The position numbers and the translations under genes were made by a program. A DNA stretch of 64,000 nt from Helopsaltes ochotensis (lineage: Eukaryota > Chordata > Aves > Passeriformes > Locustellidae): contig VXBM01000553.1 in the NCBI GenBank assembly GCA_013400155.1, positions 124,001 to 188,000 on the forward strand, given 5' to 3'. The stretch's first letter is position 1. Each line of letters opens with the position of its first letter. This document shows, one piece after another, positions 25,795 to 37,730 of this stretch. Below the pieces are notes generated by a model, which made no database searches, was not told where the DNA came from, and saw nothing but the letters and a program-made list of their open reading frames with translations.

Positions 25795-25964
25795 GGTGAA
25801 ATACAAGTTGCCCATAGAGATTGGGAGGTCCTCATCTGCAGATCTACTCTAGAGCCAAAGTCCTGGGGAATCTGTGATAGCTGATCCTGCTTCAACAACA
25901 GGCTCAGGCTTCGCCCAGACTATCTCCAGAGGTCTTTTACAATCTCAACCATTCTGTGCTTCTG
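25795..25964 (+). mobile_element. CR1 LINE fragment, 3' end
   Basis: Block order fits the CR1 terminus. AAGTTGCCCATAGAGATTGG (25805-25824) precedes a degraded 'GGTCCTCATCTGCAGAT' segment. AGCTGATCCTGCTTCAACA (25879-25897) then precedes TATCTCCAGAGGTCTTTTAC (25921-25940), and it ends AATCTCAACCATTCTGTGCT-TCTG. This corresponds to the end of the RT ORF region and the 3' UTR, with the characteristic terminal ATTCTGTGnTTCTG. It is short, diverged and without an open frame. Confidence 0.88.
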
Positions 25965-26182
25965 CAGTGAAGAGATAAGAGGACAAAGACAGCTCTGCTG
26001 TAAAAGCCATAGTTAAGCTGCACGGACAGCGTGTAGCCAAGTTCCAAAGATCTCAGTGGTGGAACAGACCCAATACTAAACTTTGATTTTATAACTCTTG
26101 CAGCCAAGCAGGGCCATTCTAAGCAGGACTCACATGAGCACACAGACCTAAGTTAGCACAGTCTTGTAAGAGATCACCTGTA

Positions 26183-26335
26183 TCTATTAAAAAAAAAAAT
26201 GGAAATACTTCTCAAAAGCAAGTCAGCTAGGAGAAAAAAAAAATTATATTCCTCCCTTCCCTTTGGTTGTTTTTTTTTGTTGTTGTTGTTTTGTTTTATT
26301 TGTTTGTTTTTTGATGGATTTTTTTTTTTTTGGTT
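26183..26335 (+). repeat. A-run / T-rich low-complexity block with (TTG)n
   Basis: Two poly(A) runs (about 26188-26200 and 26234-26243) are followed by a T-rich stretch. This contains a T9 run, TTGTTGTTGTTG, TTTG units and a T12 run. A and T runs of this length on one strand can fold back on each other. It is simple-sequence DNA; overlapping lysine-rich and phenylalanine-rich open frames on the two strands are compositional artefacts. Confidence 0.85.
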
Positions 26336-29300
26336 GCTAGGTTTTTTGCAGTGGGAGGGATTGTTTATGTTGTTTTGTTTTAATCTGTCTGTCAGTAGAA
26401 CCAACAAGTCTGCTGCATTCCCCTGGGAGTTTCACTGAGAAGGTGCTCCTAGTTCTGGTCTTTGCAGTCCTAAGGCTATCTTGCCCAGCTAACTGTAACC
26501 TCCTCAGCAGCTTCTGCCACTTCAAAGATTTAATGCCTTTTTTCCTATTCTTCTGCAGTATGCTGAAGAGAATCAGCAACACAATCAAAGATTTAAAATA
26601 AGAATGAGCTAGAGTTAATTTATAGCATATTTCATTCCTTCCCAAAGAGACATGAAATAGAGAAAAGCAACTTATAATACCATATAATTTCTTAATCTCT
26701 CAGACAAAAAAAAGAGATTTTTTTCATGGTCTGAAGATGTATTGCTTCCAAACAGAAAGGAATAAATTGAAATAAAATTATTCCATTGATCTTTTTGATA
26801 CAATAATTTCAAACACACATCTTTACCTATTTAGATATAGTATTGTTCTTCTGTATTTGAGAGTTCATTCTCTGATACTCAGGAATCAACCTCCAAACAG
26901 TTTTTGACCTAAAATAAAGCTCCAAGTCACTCACTTGTCCTCTTTTAATATATACAGTAAGTATAGTCCCCACTCCCATAAAATCTCAAATATAAACATT
27001 TTAGGTTCACATGTAGTTGTTCCAGTGTGCCTGTAATGTTTCTCAACATAAATATATTTCCAACTAAACATAAAATAAAATTTTTATGTGATTTTTAGAA
27101 GCAAGAAAAAAAAAGAAAAATCAGCAGTATGCACACAAAGAATGACAATGCTCTACTTTCTGGGTGACTTCAGAGCAGGAACTTCTTTTCCTTCAGAAAT
27201 CTGTATTTAAACACCTAGATTTACAAACTATCACAGCATGACTAAGCCAGTTTGCATGAACAGGCTGCATAAAGCACTCTGGGATTCCACACCTGGCCCT
27301 ACAGCCACTGACCTCTGTTTTAAGTCTGCCATGCCTCAGAAAATTCTGTTATTTGGTCTCTCTACAAGGGAGAGACAAAAAAAGACCACACAAGTTTCCA
27401 TTCTAAGCTGCCACCCACCCAGTCCTATTTAACTGTTACAGTTGTTTTGATGCCCAGATGGCAAAAGCAACAATAGTTTTAAATTAGCTAAAACTTGGTC
27501 TATAATAAATTACATCTTATTCCTTAAAAACTTGGAAGATATTTTGATCTATTTCCTTAAAATTTCCCTTCACATTCTGTTACTCCCCAGAAAATAAGAG
27601 ATGATTCTCCTTTACAGTTCTGGTTTACATTTGTCTGCATCGCATTTATTATTGCACATACTGCATGCACACCCCAAGGACTGACACACTCTACCACATC
27701 TCACATGCACAGGGAGATAAAATTTGGCAACCAGAGATGTGTAAACAGCATTACCCCTCCCCTGAAACACTGGAAACTGGCCAAGATGAAAAATATGAGA
27801 GATGAGGTGTGGTAATCCTGTCAGAGACATTGAAGCCTGTCAAGCATTAAACTAATCATCAGCTTTTGGACCAAAAATGAAAGAGTTTGAGACAAAGCAA
27901 TGAAATAACCACTGAGCTCCAGGTAAAAGCAATAGGCAAAAAGTTTGCTGACCAGTTGAAGGAGGAGGAGACACAAGGGACAGAGGACTGTGTAACCTCT
28001 GTAAACCTAGCAGAAGACCAGAGAAGGTAATGGGAGATGAGGAATGCTTTCAAGCAGACTAATGAACGATAAGACAAAGACAACTCTGGAGCTTGCGCTG
28101 CCTGCCGGCAAGTCAGTTCCCTCAACCATGTTAAAGTTCTGGCATTATAAGCTCAGTTTTTCCACTTTCTGAAATGTTACTTCATCACAAATGATCTCTG
28201 GATTTCAACGGCAACAAACCTTCCTCCAAGCTGCCCTACAATGGACCAAAAGTGAAGAGGCTGAGTGCCTGTGCAACTCCAGGCAGAATTGGCTTGGTTG
28301 CACCTATTACATAAACCAAGTATGCAAGTTCCTATGTACACCAAGTATGTAACCTGCATAAACACAGTGCCTTGAGATGTTTGGCTGTTTTCTATGACAG
28401 GAAGAGCTTAAATACAATAAATAGGGTGTTTTAGTAGGGAAGGGATAGGCACTGGGCGATACAGCTTCTAGAATCAAGACTGCATCACAAGGTCAGCTTT
28501 CACATTAAAAAAAAAAAGTAGCAATTGTGGATAGGTGTTCCTTATTTTGTAGAAATTTTATGTCTTAATCAGTCGATCTAAAAGGAGTTCAGAAGCTTCT
28601 CTCCTGATTTTCCATATGCTGGGTACCAGCACTCAGTCTTATAATTCTGTTCTAAATATCATGCCACAAGTGAGCTCTGCATGTAATTTTAAACAGTCAC
28701 CTACTGAAACCTTTATATTATATGTATTGCCACAAGGGTCTCCCCACCTAGTGAAGGTGCTTTTCTGTATTCAAGTGCACAGATACTTAAATATATCTAT
28801 GCATACTGGTTCAGAACATTTGTATGCTTTTTATTCTGTATGCTTCTCCTTGAATGGCTGAGTCAAGCATGATGGATTAGAGTTGCTGGTAAAACAAAGT
28901 CATTCAGTGGCAGACTGACAGAGGGCATTTGCCTAAAAGTCCTCCATGAGCTGGCATTTTGGGCCAAATAAATCAGCTAAAGGATTTTTTCTAGTTTTTC
29001 TGCATGATATTTTGTTAAAACTTCTACATACCATCCTGAAAGTCATCTCGATTCAATGCTACACCCAATGCCTGAAACTGAGCAGTAGTTGAGAATAAGT
29101 ACCAGAGTGCAATGTATATCATAGCTAAAGTCTTGAATATTATTTCTCCTGGTTAGTTATAAGCCCAGTATAACCACTTCCTTCTTTAAATGTTTCACTA
29201 ATAGAAATAGCACATGAAAAACCCTGACCAGGACAGCTGTTAGCACTATAAAACTTTGTGTTTTAAACTACCAAGATAAAGGCTTGCAGAGGCAAGCTGA

Positions 29301-30291
29301 ACTGCCAGCCAGAAATTACACCTCTATCTGATATGGCTTTTGGTGATTATCTGCCTGCACTGCTTTCAGCTGTTTCCAAGAATATAGAAGTGATCTTGCA
29401 TTTGCATAGATGTTCTTTTCCATTCTGTTTCAGACAAATAGCTGCTATCAGTTACTCACTGCTTTTGGAATCAGGTCCTCAGATGTGAAGCAGCTCTTCA
29501 GCTCTTGACTCTGACAAGAGCTGCTCAAAATATCTTTTATCTCAAACACAACGTACCTTTTGCAATCCACAATGGTACGCCAACATGCACCTTAATTATT
29601 GTCATTTACAAAAGCCAGTTTGTCTGCTTTTTTGAGAGTATTACAGAGAGGAGGAAAAAAAATCCCACTATGTAGTAGCAGCACAACATATAAAGATAAA
29701 AGAATAGCACAGGACTCCAAAGTCTCTTTTATTGAAGTCTACTGCCTTACAGTGGTAATTCATTCTGAATTTTGCTGAATTTCCTAAAAGAATGTATTTT
29801 TAAATCACTGTTTCTCAAAAACCAGTATGGCCCATGCTTATGAAATTATGGCAATCTTCTTTTGAGTCCAACTTTTCACTTTTTACTAGAGCCATCGATT
29901 ACAGTTGGGGGATACAAAGACAATATCATTACAGTTAAACTATTCAATAAGAGCTTGAGTTCAGAAAATTTAATTCAAATATCAGGAATATTCACATCAT
30001 AAAAAAAATATATCATCTACCTAGGGCAAAGGGAGCTGTTCTCCTGATCACTCTAAGATAACCACATTTATGTTGTGGTGGGGGTAGAATTATGTTAAGG
30101 GGATGGAGAATTCTTTAGTTAAGGGTTCCCCCCTAACCCCACCAAAAAAAAAAAAGTGATTTGGAAAAGCAACCACATATTCATAAACCAATCCTGCATT
30201 GCCAAATCTTTTGTGGTAGAAAAAGCCATAAATAAAATAAATAAAATCCATTCAGACCTAAATATTATAATTTGAAGCTATGTTTCTTGCA

Positions 30292-30316
30292 AGTATACTA
30301 GCCTTACTAGTATACT
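30292..30316. repeat. Perfect 10-bp inverted repeat with 5-base loop
   Basis: AGTATACTAG (30292-30301), spacer CCTTA, CTAGTATACT (30307-30316). The right arm lies in the 12-base palindrome CTAGTATACTAG (30307-30318), so both direct and inverted pairing are possible. No neighbouring gene explains it. Confidence 0.85.
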
Positions 30317-30416
30317 AGAAAGTGTGTTTTAAGGGTAAATATATTAGAATCAGAAAGGCTCTAGGAATATGGGATTTGCAGTGATCTATTTGTTTTCATA
30401 GTTTGTCATGTCCCAA

Positions 30417-30417
<1 letters not shown>

Positions 30418-30466
<49 letters not shown>
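30418..30466 (+). repeat. 49-base uninterrupted poly(A) tract
   Basis: A pure A homopolymer, by far the longest in the window, followed by CCCACACCACAAAC. A fresh poly(A) of this length is the kind of 3' tail that target-primed retroposition leaves. However, the upstream sequence is not a recognised gene or SINE, and no target-site duplication is evident. It could also be slippage expansion. Its exact length in the assembly is unreliable. Confidence 0.92.
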
Positions 30467-30468
<2 letters not shown>

Positions 30469-31395
30469 CACACCACAAACAAAGACTTCACAAAACAGCC
30501 CCAGAGTCCCAGGAATCTAACAACAGTTCTCAAATGGTCCTCTTTTCCCACCCCAACTCAAATGTTTCCCTTTCTTGAAAAGAATGTGGGCAATTGCAAA
30601 CCACTGAAGTAATGAAGTTTGAAGATGCATAAGCAAATTCAGTAATTTGAGGTGAGATTAATGTCATCATTTAAAATACACTTTACTAAACACATTTTAA
30701 AAACATCTTGGGACAATTTTGAGGTCACCAAGGTAAAGCCTGCAATTCAGTGCTGCACAGATAGAGCTCCTGATTTGATTTCCAGGAAGCCCAAGTGCCA
30801 GGCTTCATATGGTTTAATAGCCTTCTCTGACAGCAGCTTAGTCACCAAGATGCTTGTGGCAACAGTGAGTTTAAGCACCTCTTGCAGAGAATTCAGCTCC
30901 ACATATTCAGTGCAGGAAATACGAATATCCACTGTGATGAGGAAACACTTGGAGCAATTCAAGGAAAATGCTCTTTCACTTTAATGTCCACAACTGCCTA
31001 AACAGGGAGCGTTCCTCCCTGCATGAACAATTGTTGGCCACCTGACAGAGCCTCCAAGATGAATAAAATTACCTATAATTAACTAAAAAAAAATTACCTT
31101 GATATTCTTACAGACTAAAAAGTGGGAATGTGAGGGGCAGCCAGGTGAGTGGATCTTAAACCTTTGCTAGGAAGACAAGATCACTACACAATTAGCAGTG
31201 CTATGACAATCACCAATACACCACAAATCCCAACAACCTCTTGGATATTGAATAAGTACAGGAAACTGCATGATTAATGATAATTGCCCTGATATCTTGA
31301 ATGGAATAAGATGAACATGTATCCATTGAATCTGACACCTGAAGAAGCCACGTGAGACAAATGTCTCCTCCGACTCCAAATATATGTACGATTGT

Positions 31396-31482
31396 AGATC
31401 ATATTCTGGCCACGCTTATTTGGGGAGATATGAGAGGTTTCATTCTGCCATTCAAGATCACATTCTGGCCACACTTATTTGG
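31396..31482 (+). repeat. Diverged direct repeat, 59-base period
   Basis: The core ATTCTGGCCACRCTTATTTG, preceded by AGATCAY, occurs at 31396-31423 and again at 31455-31482. The copies differ at only two or three positions over 28 bases, whereas the intervening sequence (GAGATATGAGAGG and onward) is unlike the flank after copy two (ACAGAGGTTACAG). It is either a local tandem duplication or two parts of an unidentified repeat. Confidence 0.75.
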
Positions 31483-33091
31483 ACAGAGGTTACAGCAGCT
31501 CTTAAACCTTTTGCAAAGATATTATTAGAGTAGTGAGCAGTGCTACATCATCCCTTCAACAAGGGCAATGGATAAATGCTTCCTTCTTTTCCCCTTGGAA
31601 AAGGAGGAATACACCCTTTCTACTCTTCACTGATTTACTGTTTTAATATGAGAGATTTTTAGGTCTCACCAGCCCTAAAGGCCTAGAAATCAGGTCTTCA
31701 GGGCAGGTGAGCAGAACTTACAGTGACAGAAGGAGCAAAATTCTGATGTTCTTTGCTCAGCCAGTGCCTGAAGTTTTGTCTTTGACTCTGCCAGGGCTCG
31801 CATGAAAGATTTTCCTTCTGCCTTCTTTGTCTCAGGTTAGCCACAAGGTAATAGACAAACCACTGAAACCAGATTTCCCACTGGCATCTTGCAACCCCTT
31901 CCATTTTGCTCTCTCTGGAAGAAGAGAGTAGAGCATCTATCTCGGTCAGTACTTGGGTGGCCACAGACCAGGCAGCCTTCTGGGCTGTTCAAGAGGTGGC
32001 AAATGGCCACACGTTGAAATAAATCAATGCCTGATAGTTTCATTTTGGAGCAAGGCTGCCAATACAAATGAGAATTGTCACAGAATCTCTCAGGTTTGAC
32101 CAGGGATCGTTTAACACATTTAAGCTACTTAAAGGCAGGATGCCCAGTCAGCACTGCATTACAAGGTGCCAGTATCATGGAAGCACTCTGTATTTAATCA
32201 GCTGTCAGCAATTTGGAGTTTTCCAGAGAAAACTACCCTCGATTCCAAATTACCTTTCACACTGCACCCAGAGAAGACGTCCAGATCAAATGTTGTACTT
32301 TGTGTCTCATAATGATGTATAAGAGATTGAAGCAGGATGTAATTTTGGGATTGTATTTCTTTTTCCTCTAATTAAAAAATATTTTAGTTTCCACTCTATA
32401 CTAATGCAAATGTCATTACTACAGGCCCAGGAAATTTTAGTGTTGAGCATGGGCAAATGTAATGGCCTGAAACAAAGTATCATGGAAAAACTATGCAAAT
32501 CACCATTTACAGTAAATCAAGCTAATAGGCAGACCTCATCTTTCTTCCACAAAGGTCAAACATAGCCTGAAGTCAGGAAAGAAAGAAAAAAATTAAACAG
32601 GAAGAAGAAAAAAAAGACACTATTGCCCAGCAAGGAAATTTAATGGCAACCTATTCATAGAATGCAAGTACAAAGACACTAAATAGTGGTGGCAGATTTG
32701 TCTCTGCAGATGGCATAAGTAAGAATCGTACAAAAAATTCCCTTAGACAGTATTATATGCACTTAGTCTGCCCATTTCTGGTGTCTCCACTTTGGCATAT
32801 TGACAAAAGTCAGAATTTAAAGAAGGGAAAAAAACAGAATCATGCAAAACAGATAACAAAGTTCAATGCAAAGTAAGTACTAAAAAGCAGACCAAAAGGT
32901 GACTCAATCAAGATCTCTCAGTACCTACACCATGAACGAACTTCTGAGAGTAGGTAGCCCTTTACCACAGACAAGAAAAATACAACAAAACACCATGTTC
33001 CGAAGCTGAAGATTGACTGATTCAGACTAGAAATTTTCACTGAAGACAAAAAATATGTTGTACCCTTTTGAACTCCTTTAACACCACCCCT

Positions 33092-33135
33092 CCAAAAAAA
33101 AAAAAAACCAACAAAAAACAACAAAACCACCACAC
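33092..33135 (+). repeat. A/C-rich low-complexity tract
   Basis: A-runs of up to fourteen residues broken by CC, C and ACC units, of the same flavour as the tracts at 21714, 30418 and 40413. No gene is associated. Confidence 0.85.
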
Positions 33136-35799
33136 CTTGCCAAAAAGGCAGGTTACATCTGTTTTAGACGCCAAAGACTATTTTTCAGATGGCCAAATGA
33201 AATTCAAGATAGGTATCCACAACTGGTAATACTAAACTGTTATACAGTATCTTATACAATAAAAGATTGCTCATTTTCTACGTTTTGCGCAAGTTAAACA
33301 TCACTCCTAAACCACAGAGGAGAAGATTTTTTTTGGAGTGTGATTCTTTTCACATTTGCCTAGACTAAAGCTGTGACCTTTTTTTTTGCCTTCAGTACTA
33401 CAAATCCCCATCCAGAGTCCAGCTTGCTCTGTAGCAAATTCGTAGATGTCCTGTTCCTTGAGCTCCACCAAGCAAAAATTCACATACAGTCTTGCACAGA
33501 GTATCAATGAGACTGCTACCTCTGGATATTAGTCCTGGAACCAATTGCTCTGATCCTCTCTGTTTTGCCTTGGGCAGCATTCCTCTTATGTACTTTACAG
33601 AAAAATACTCTTTTGTTTAGGTCAGGCTTCTCTCCTTCTTTAGACATGGTCCATCAGCTGCCATCAAAGGTGGGAATCTTCCACAAGCTCACAACTCCAA
33701 ATCTCCTCTAACTCAATGCCTAAGTAAAAAAGTGAAATGTCTAGAATAAATTCCAATGTACCTGGACAGAGTGTGTAGGTTCAGTTTTCTAATAACTTGG
33801 CTATCTGCCCTGCTGCATTCACATCTGGTTAGCCTACAGTCAAATATCACTTCAGTATTTAAGTTAAAATAATTATATAACCTTTTATTTTTAAATCCTC
33901 TCATATACAAACCTCATCTGCTGCAATCCCAAAGTTGAGATGTCATTGGGTGCAGATACCAAAATATACTAGATTTTTGGATTTTATACTAACAGTTTCA
34001 GTCATTCATAAAGACTAAATGGTAGAAATACTCTATATTCCAAAAGAATCACAGCAATATGTGTGTCACTAGGTTATGGGTTGAGTTAATTAAAGGCAGT
34101 TTTGAAAGCAAGAATTTCCTTCAGTTTTCACCGAAGCCAGTGAATTGGGAATTGGGGAGAAAAGGCCACACATCAGGACTAGTTTATGCATTAATTCTCC
34201 TCTTACCTCTGTTCATGTTGTCTGGGAAAAAAAAAAGTGATGAAATGCTATTGTTCAGTGATCAATTTTCAAAATTAAGGTGTTACAGAAATCTATCCCT
34301 TCTGTTTCTAAGCACCAGCTATAACCATGCTACATCAAATACATCTGCTTCTGCATAATTCTTTTTAAAGCTGGCATTGCTTAGGCTTAGCCTTCTCAGA
34401 CAGCAGGTTTTCACCTTGAGTAAAACCATCCTTCGGTTATCTTGTGCTTCCTTGCGGCACTGTGTTATTCCTTCTCTAGTCTCTTCATCCCTTGGATGAA
34501 GAGCTTTCAAGCAAGGGCTAATCTTTGCTCTGTGTGGCACAGTTCACAGACTAACATGGTTCAATTTTTTCTTCAAAAATCAATGTAATTTCTCAGAGAT
34601 GCTTTTCTTGCTTTTTTCCCCTCTGGATACTTGCAGCAGGGCAAAAGGAATGCACTGTCCATAGTGGGATGAGAAGGAAATGCTATTCCCTGTCGTCTCA
34701 ATTTTGGAGTCTATACATAATAAAAATCTAAAATCAATTACATTTTATAGAGAGTTTTAGGAGCCATTAAACTCTGAGAAATAATTTAATTAAAATCCTA
34801 ATAACAGGAGAAAACACATCTCACTATAAAACATTTTCACAAACTCTAGTATTCTAAAAGCTGTACAAAGGATACGATTGCAATCGTTTCCCACAGAAAT
34901 TTAGAAAGGCTATAGATCGCTCCTTATCTTCATTATGGGGAAGCAGACACAGAAGATTAGTAGAAGATGAGAATTAAGTCTAAGTAAGTACATCTTAGAA
35001 GGAAAGTGTCTTTTAGTAATCTTACTAAAGGACAGGTGTTAAACAACATTCAATATTGGTTTTATTTTCATGGTCCCATGCAAGTCAGTAGAAATTTTTT
35101 CTACACACTAAAAGCTTAACACTAAATGCTTCTAAAATTGTCTTTAACATGCATGAAGAATTTCAAAAGGTCATTGGGAGAGTCAGATGCATTAGGGTGA
35201 AGAATATAGCTGCACTGAAGTCTCATTCTGCAAAACATTTTCAGATTTTGTATGGAATACTGTGTCATCCTTTTGTTCTTGTTTTTTTTCCCTTTTAAAA
35301 GAAAGCTTTCTGGGCTGAACTACTGGGCAAGCACCATACTGCCCTAAGTCACCTCTCTTACCTGGTTTTGCTTTTTCCACAATTAAATTATAGTTTTAAT
35401 ACTCTGAGCTGCCATAAAGCACCCTGGGGCAGTTGCACCAGAGTGTAAACTACTCCAGTCTTTGGAGACATGACAGTGTCACACCACACTTTGTCTTCAC
35501 GGACAAAGCCTCAAAGAGTTTAACAGGAGACAGGCTGCAATACATCCCATGCACAGCCAAAAACTTAAAGCTGTCTTTAAATACCACTATCGCCTACCAC
35601 ACCTACTCATAACAAGGTACATGTGCATCAGTGCTGCTCTTCCTGCTCAAATACGTTCAAGTATAGGTATAACCCTTAAATCAATAACATACCAGGTTGC
35701 AAAAGCATGCTTAAAGGAACCTATCCTTACAGGTTTGCAACTCTAGGTAGGTCAGTGGTGGGCACATACTAGAGGCTGGATATTGAAAATCTAATCTAT

Positions 35800-35955
35800 T
35801 CTAAAAATCCAAGGCTTTTGCTTTACCTATTAAACTGTCTTTATCTCAACCCACGAGTTCACACTATTAACCTTCTGATTCTCTCCCCATCCCACCAGGG
35901 GGGAAGGAGTGAACAGCTGTGAAGTGCTTAGTTGTTGGCCAGGGTTAAACCACAT
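35800..35955 (+). mobile_element. ERV LTR fragment (3' part), same family as 18850-19366
   Basis: The segment CCTATTAAACTGTCTTTATC (35826-35845), then TCAACCCACGAGTTCACAC, then TTCTGATTCTCTCCCCATCC, then GTGAAGTGCTTAGTTGTTGG and CCAGGGTTAAACCACA (35939-35954) matches the R/U5 end of the neoavian LTR family, in sense orientation. It is the mirror of the first 150 or so bases of the copy at 18850-19366. The ATTAAA signal is at 35829-35834. The U3 and TATA part is absent, and the expected terminal CATGACA is altered to CACATTA. This is a truncated, inactive copy with no internal viral genes nearby. Confidence 0.82.
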
Positions 35956-37716
35956 TACAAATACCTAAATTAATATTCACTAACATTGAGGACACACTGA
36001 GGAAGATTAAGAGCTTGGTTCCACAGTATTGCAAAGCACAAGCTACGGAGCAAGATTGAAAAATTACTTTATTTACCAAGAATCAATCTTAAACTAAAAT
36101 ATAATTCTGACTTGGAACCACGAGGTCAGTAGTATATATTTATAGGATTGTAGCCTAATTTAATACTGGTAATTAAATCTATAAATAAATGGAAAAAGAA
36201 TAGATCACATTTTGTTTAACTGCTTTAATTAAAAGCTGGAAGCTAGCAAGTCAGACATATTGCCTGCTTTCAGTAAGTTAAAATTGATAAATCTTGCTAT
36301 GAAGTTAATATTCTTGATTCTGGCACATTACCAGACTGTTGTTATTCATGAGGAAGAGACGCCCTTCAGCCAGCTATCATGACATTATTCATATCACATT
36401 AATCATCTTCTAGGCACTTAACAGCAATTGCCAATTCATCAGTTTATTTAGGTAATCTGGAACAGAGCTCGGAGGAGGAAAGAAAATCATAGCATTTGGG
36501 TTTCAGAGATTTTAATGCTGCAACTTTTGCCTTTAATATACTCCCTTCAGCTAAATTCCAAATGCTTAGAGATGGGACAGCAGAAATTCAAAGACACATA
36601 CTTGCATGCTTCACCCCAAAACAAATTATGTCCAAGGCAATTTTTAATGTCTTGGACAATCAACAATCAGTCAGTCTTAAAGAAAAACAAAGAAATTTCC
36701 AATTAACTGAAGGTTTCTGGTGTTACAATTTAAGGTTGTTTTTTCTTTGTTTTAAATGGAAAAACTGTGCTGGATAAAGTTAGGTATTACAGCAAAACTA
36801 CTGCACATAGTAGCCTTTTCAGACATGCACAAAAGTGTTGTTTTTATGACTTAATGTTCAAGCTGCAAAAGGCCCCAGAGATACCCAGCTGTCACAAAAG
36901 CTCTGCATTTCATAATGAGAAGAGTGAAAAGCGTATGAACCAGTCATTTGAAGGGTAGATACAGTGGGAATAACTGAACACCCATTAAACAAAGGAAGAG
37001 AAAGGATCTAATGAGACTTTGGTAGTAATGGTCACTGCAGAAGTTCATAAGAGTGAGGAGAGGAGACAACAGGACGAGAACAAACAAGAGGGCAATTTAT
37101 TCAGCTGGCAAGCTCTGAGGTACAATGGCTGCAAGACAGCAGATAGAGAGGCAAAGTGCATCTCTATTTTCCTTGCAAAATGAAAACATCTAAATTAGGA
37201 TACAGATTAAAATAAAAGCAACCAACTTGTCGCTCATAAAGCACAGCCTCACACAGCTAATAATTGTGCATGTCACACACATAGTCAGGAGTCAAAGGAA
37301 TACACTGTTTTCCATGACTCATCAGCAGTGGGCACAGAGACTCTTGTAAACATCATCAGGCAGAATTTTATTCATTCTGAACTATACTTCAGGGAGTTTA
37401 GTGGACGCTGTTAAAATTCTTCAAGCAGCAGTGTGGAAAATCACGCTAACAAATAACCTACCTTTGTAATAATCATCTGTGCAGTGAACGTAACAATAAG
37501 TCACAACAGGCTGTGCTCAATAGGCTGTTGGCACACTCTTCAGAAGGCATTCTGAGGGCCAAAACAGAAGGCTGAAAGCCTCCACCCATCAAAGAGAAGC
37601 ACTGGCAGCCTATTAATGCACACCCTGGCCTAGCTAATTGGTATAGCAACAAGGCCCTTGAACCTCAAATTCTGGGTTCTCAAAAATATTTCTCGAAACA
37701 CCTAGAGGTAACATTC

Positions 37717-37730
37717 ATCTCTCTCTCTCT
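37717..37730 (+). repeat. (TC)n microsatellite
   Basis: About seven CT units in a row. It is simple-sequence DNA with no linked gene. Confidence 0.8.

Larger units (their letters stand above)
25965..30417. other. Non-coding DNA, no gene recognised
   Basis: AT-rich unique DNA with a T-rich block at about 26180-26335 and a small perfect hairpin at 30292-30316 (listed separately). No exon or known transposon is recognised. Open frames are short and featureless. Confidence 0.62.
30467..35799. other. Non-coding DNA, no gene recognised
   Basis: Unique DNA. It contains a diverged direct repeat at 31396-31482 and an A/C-rich tract at about 33092-33135. Open frames at 31964-31698 (-) and elsewhere show no recognisable domain. 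Confidence 0.62.

Noticed and set aside
37717..37730. Short regularly repeated (TC)n as a CRISPR-like or satellite array
   Set aside because: A plain dinucleotide microsatellite. No array of repeats with unique spacers exists anywhere in the window.
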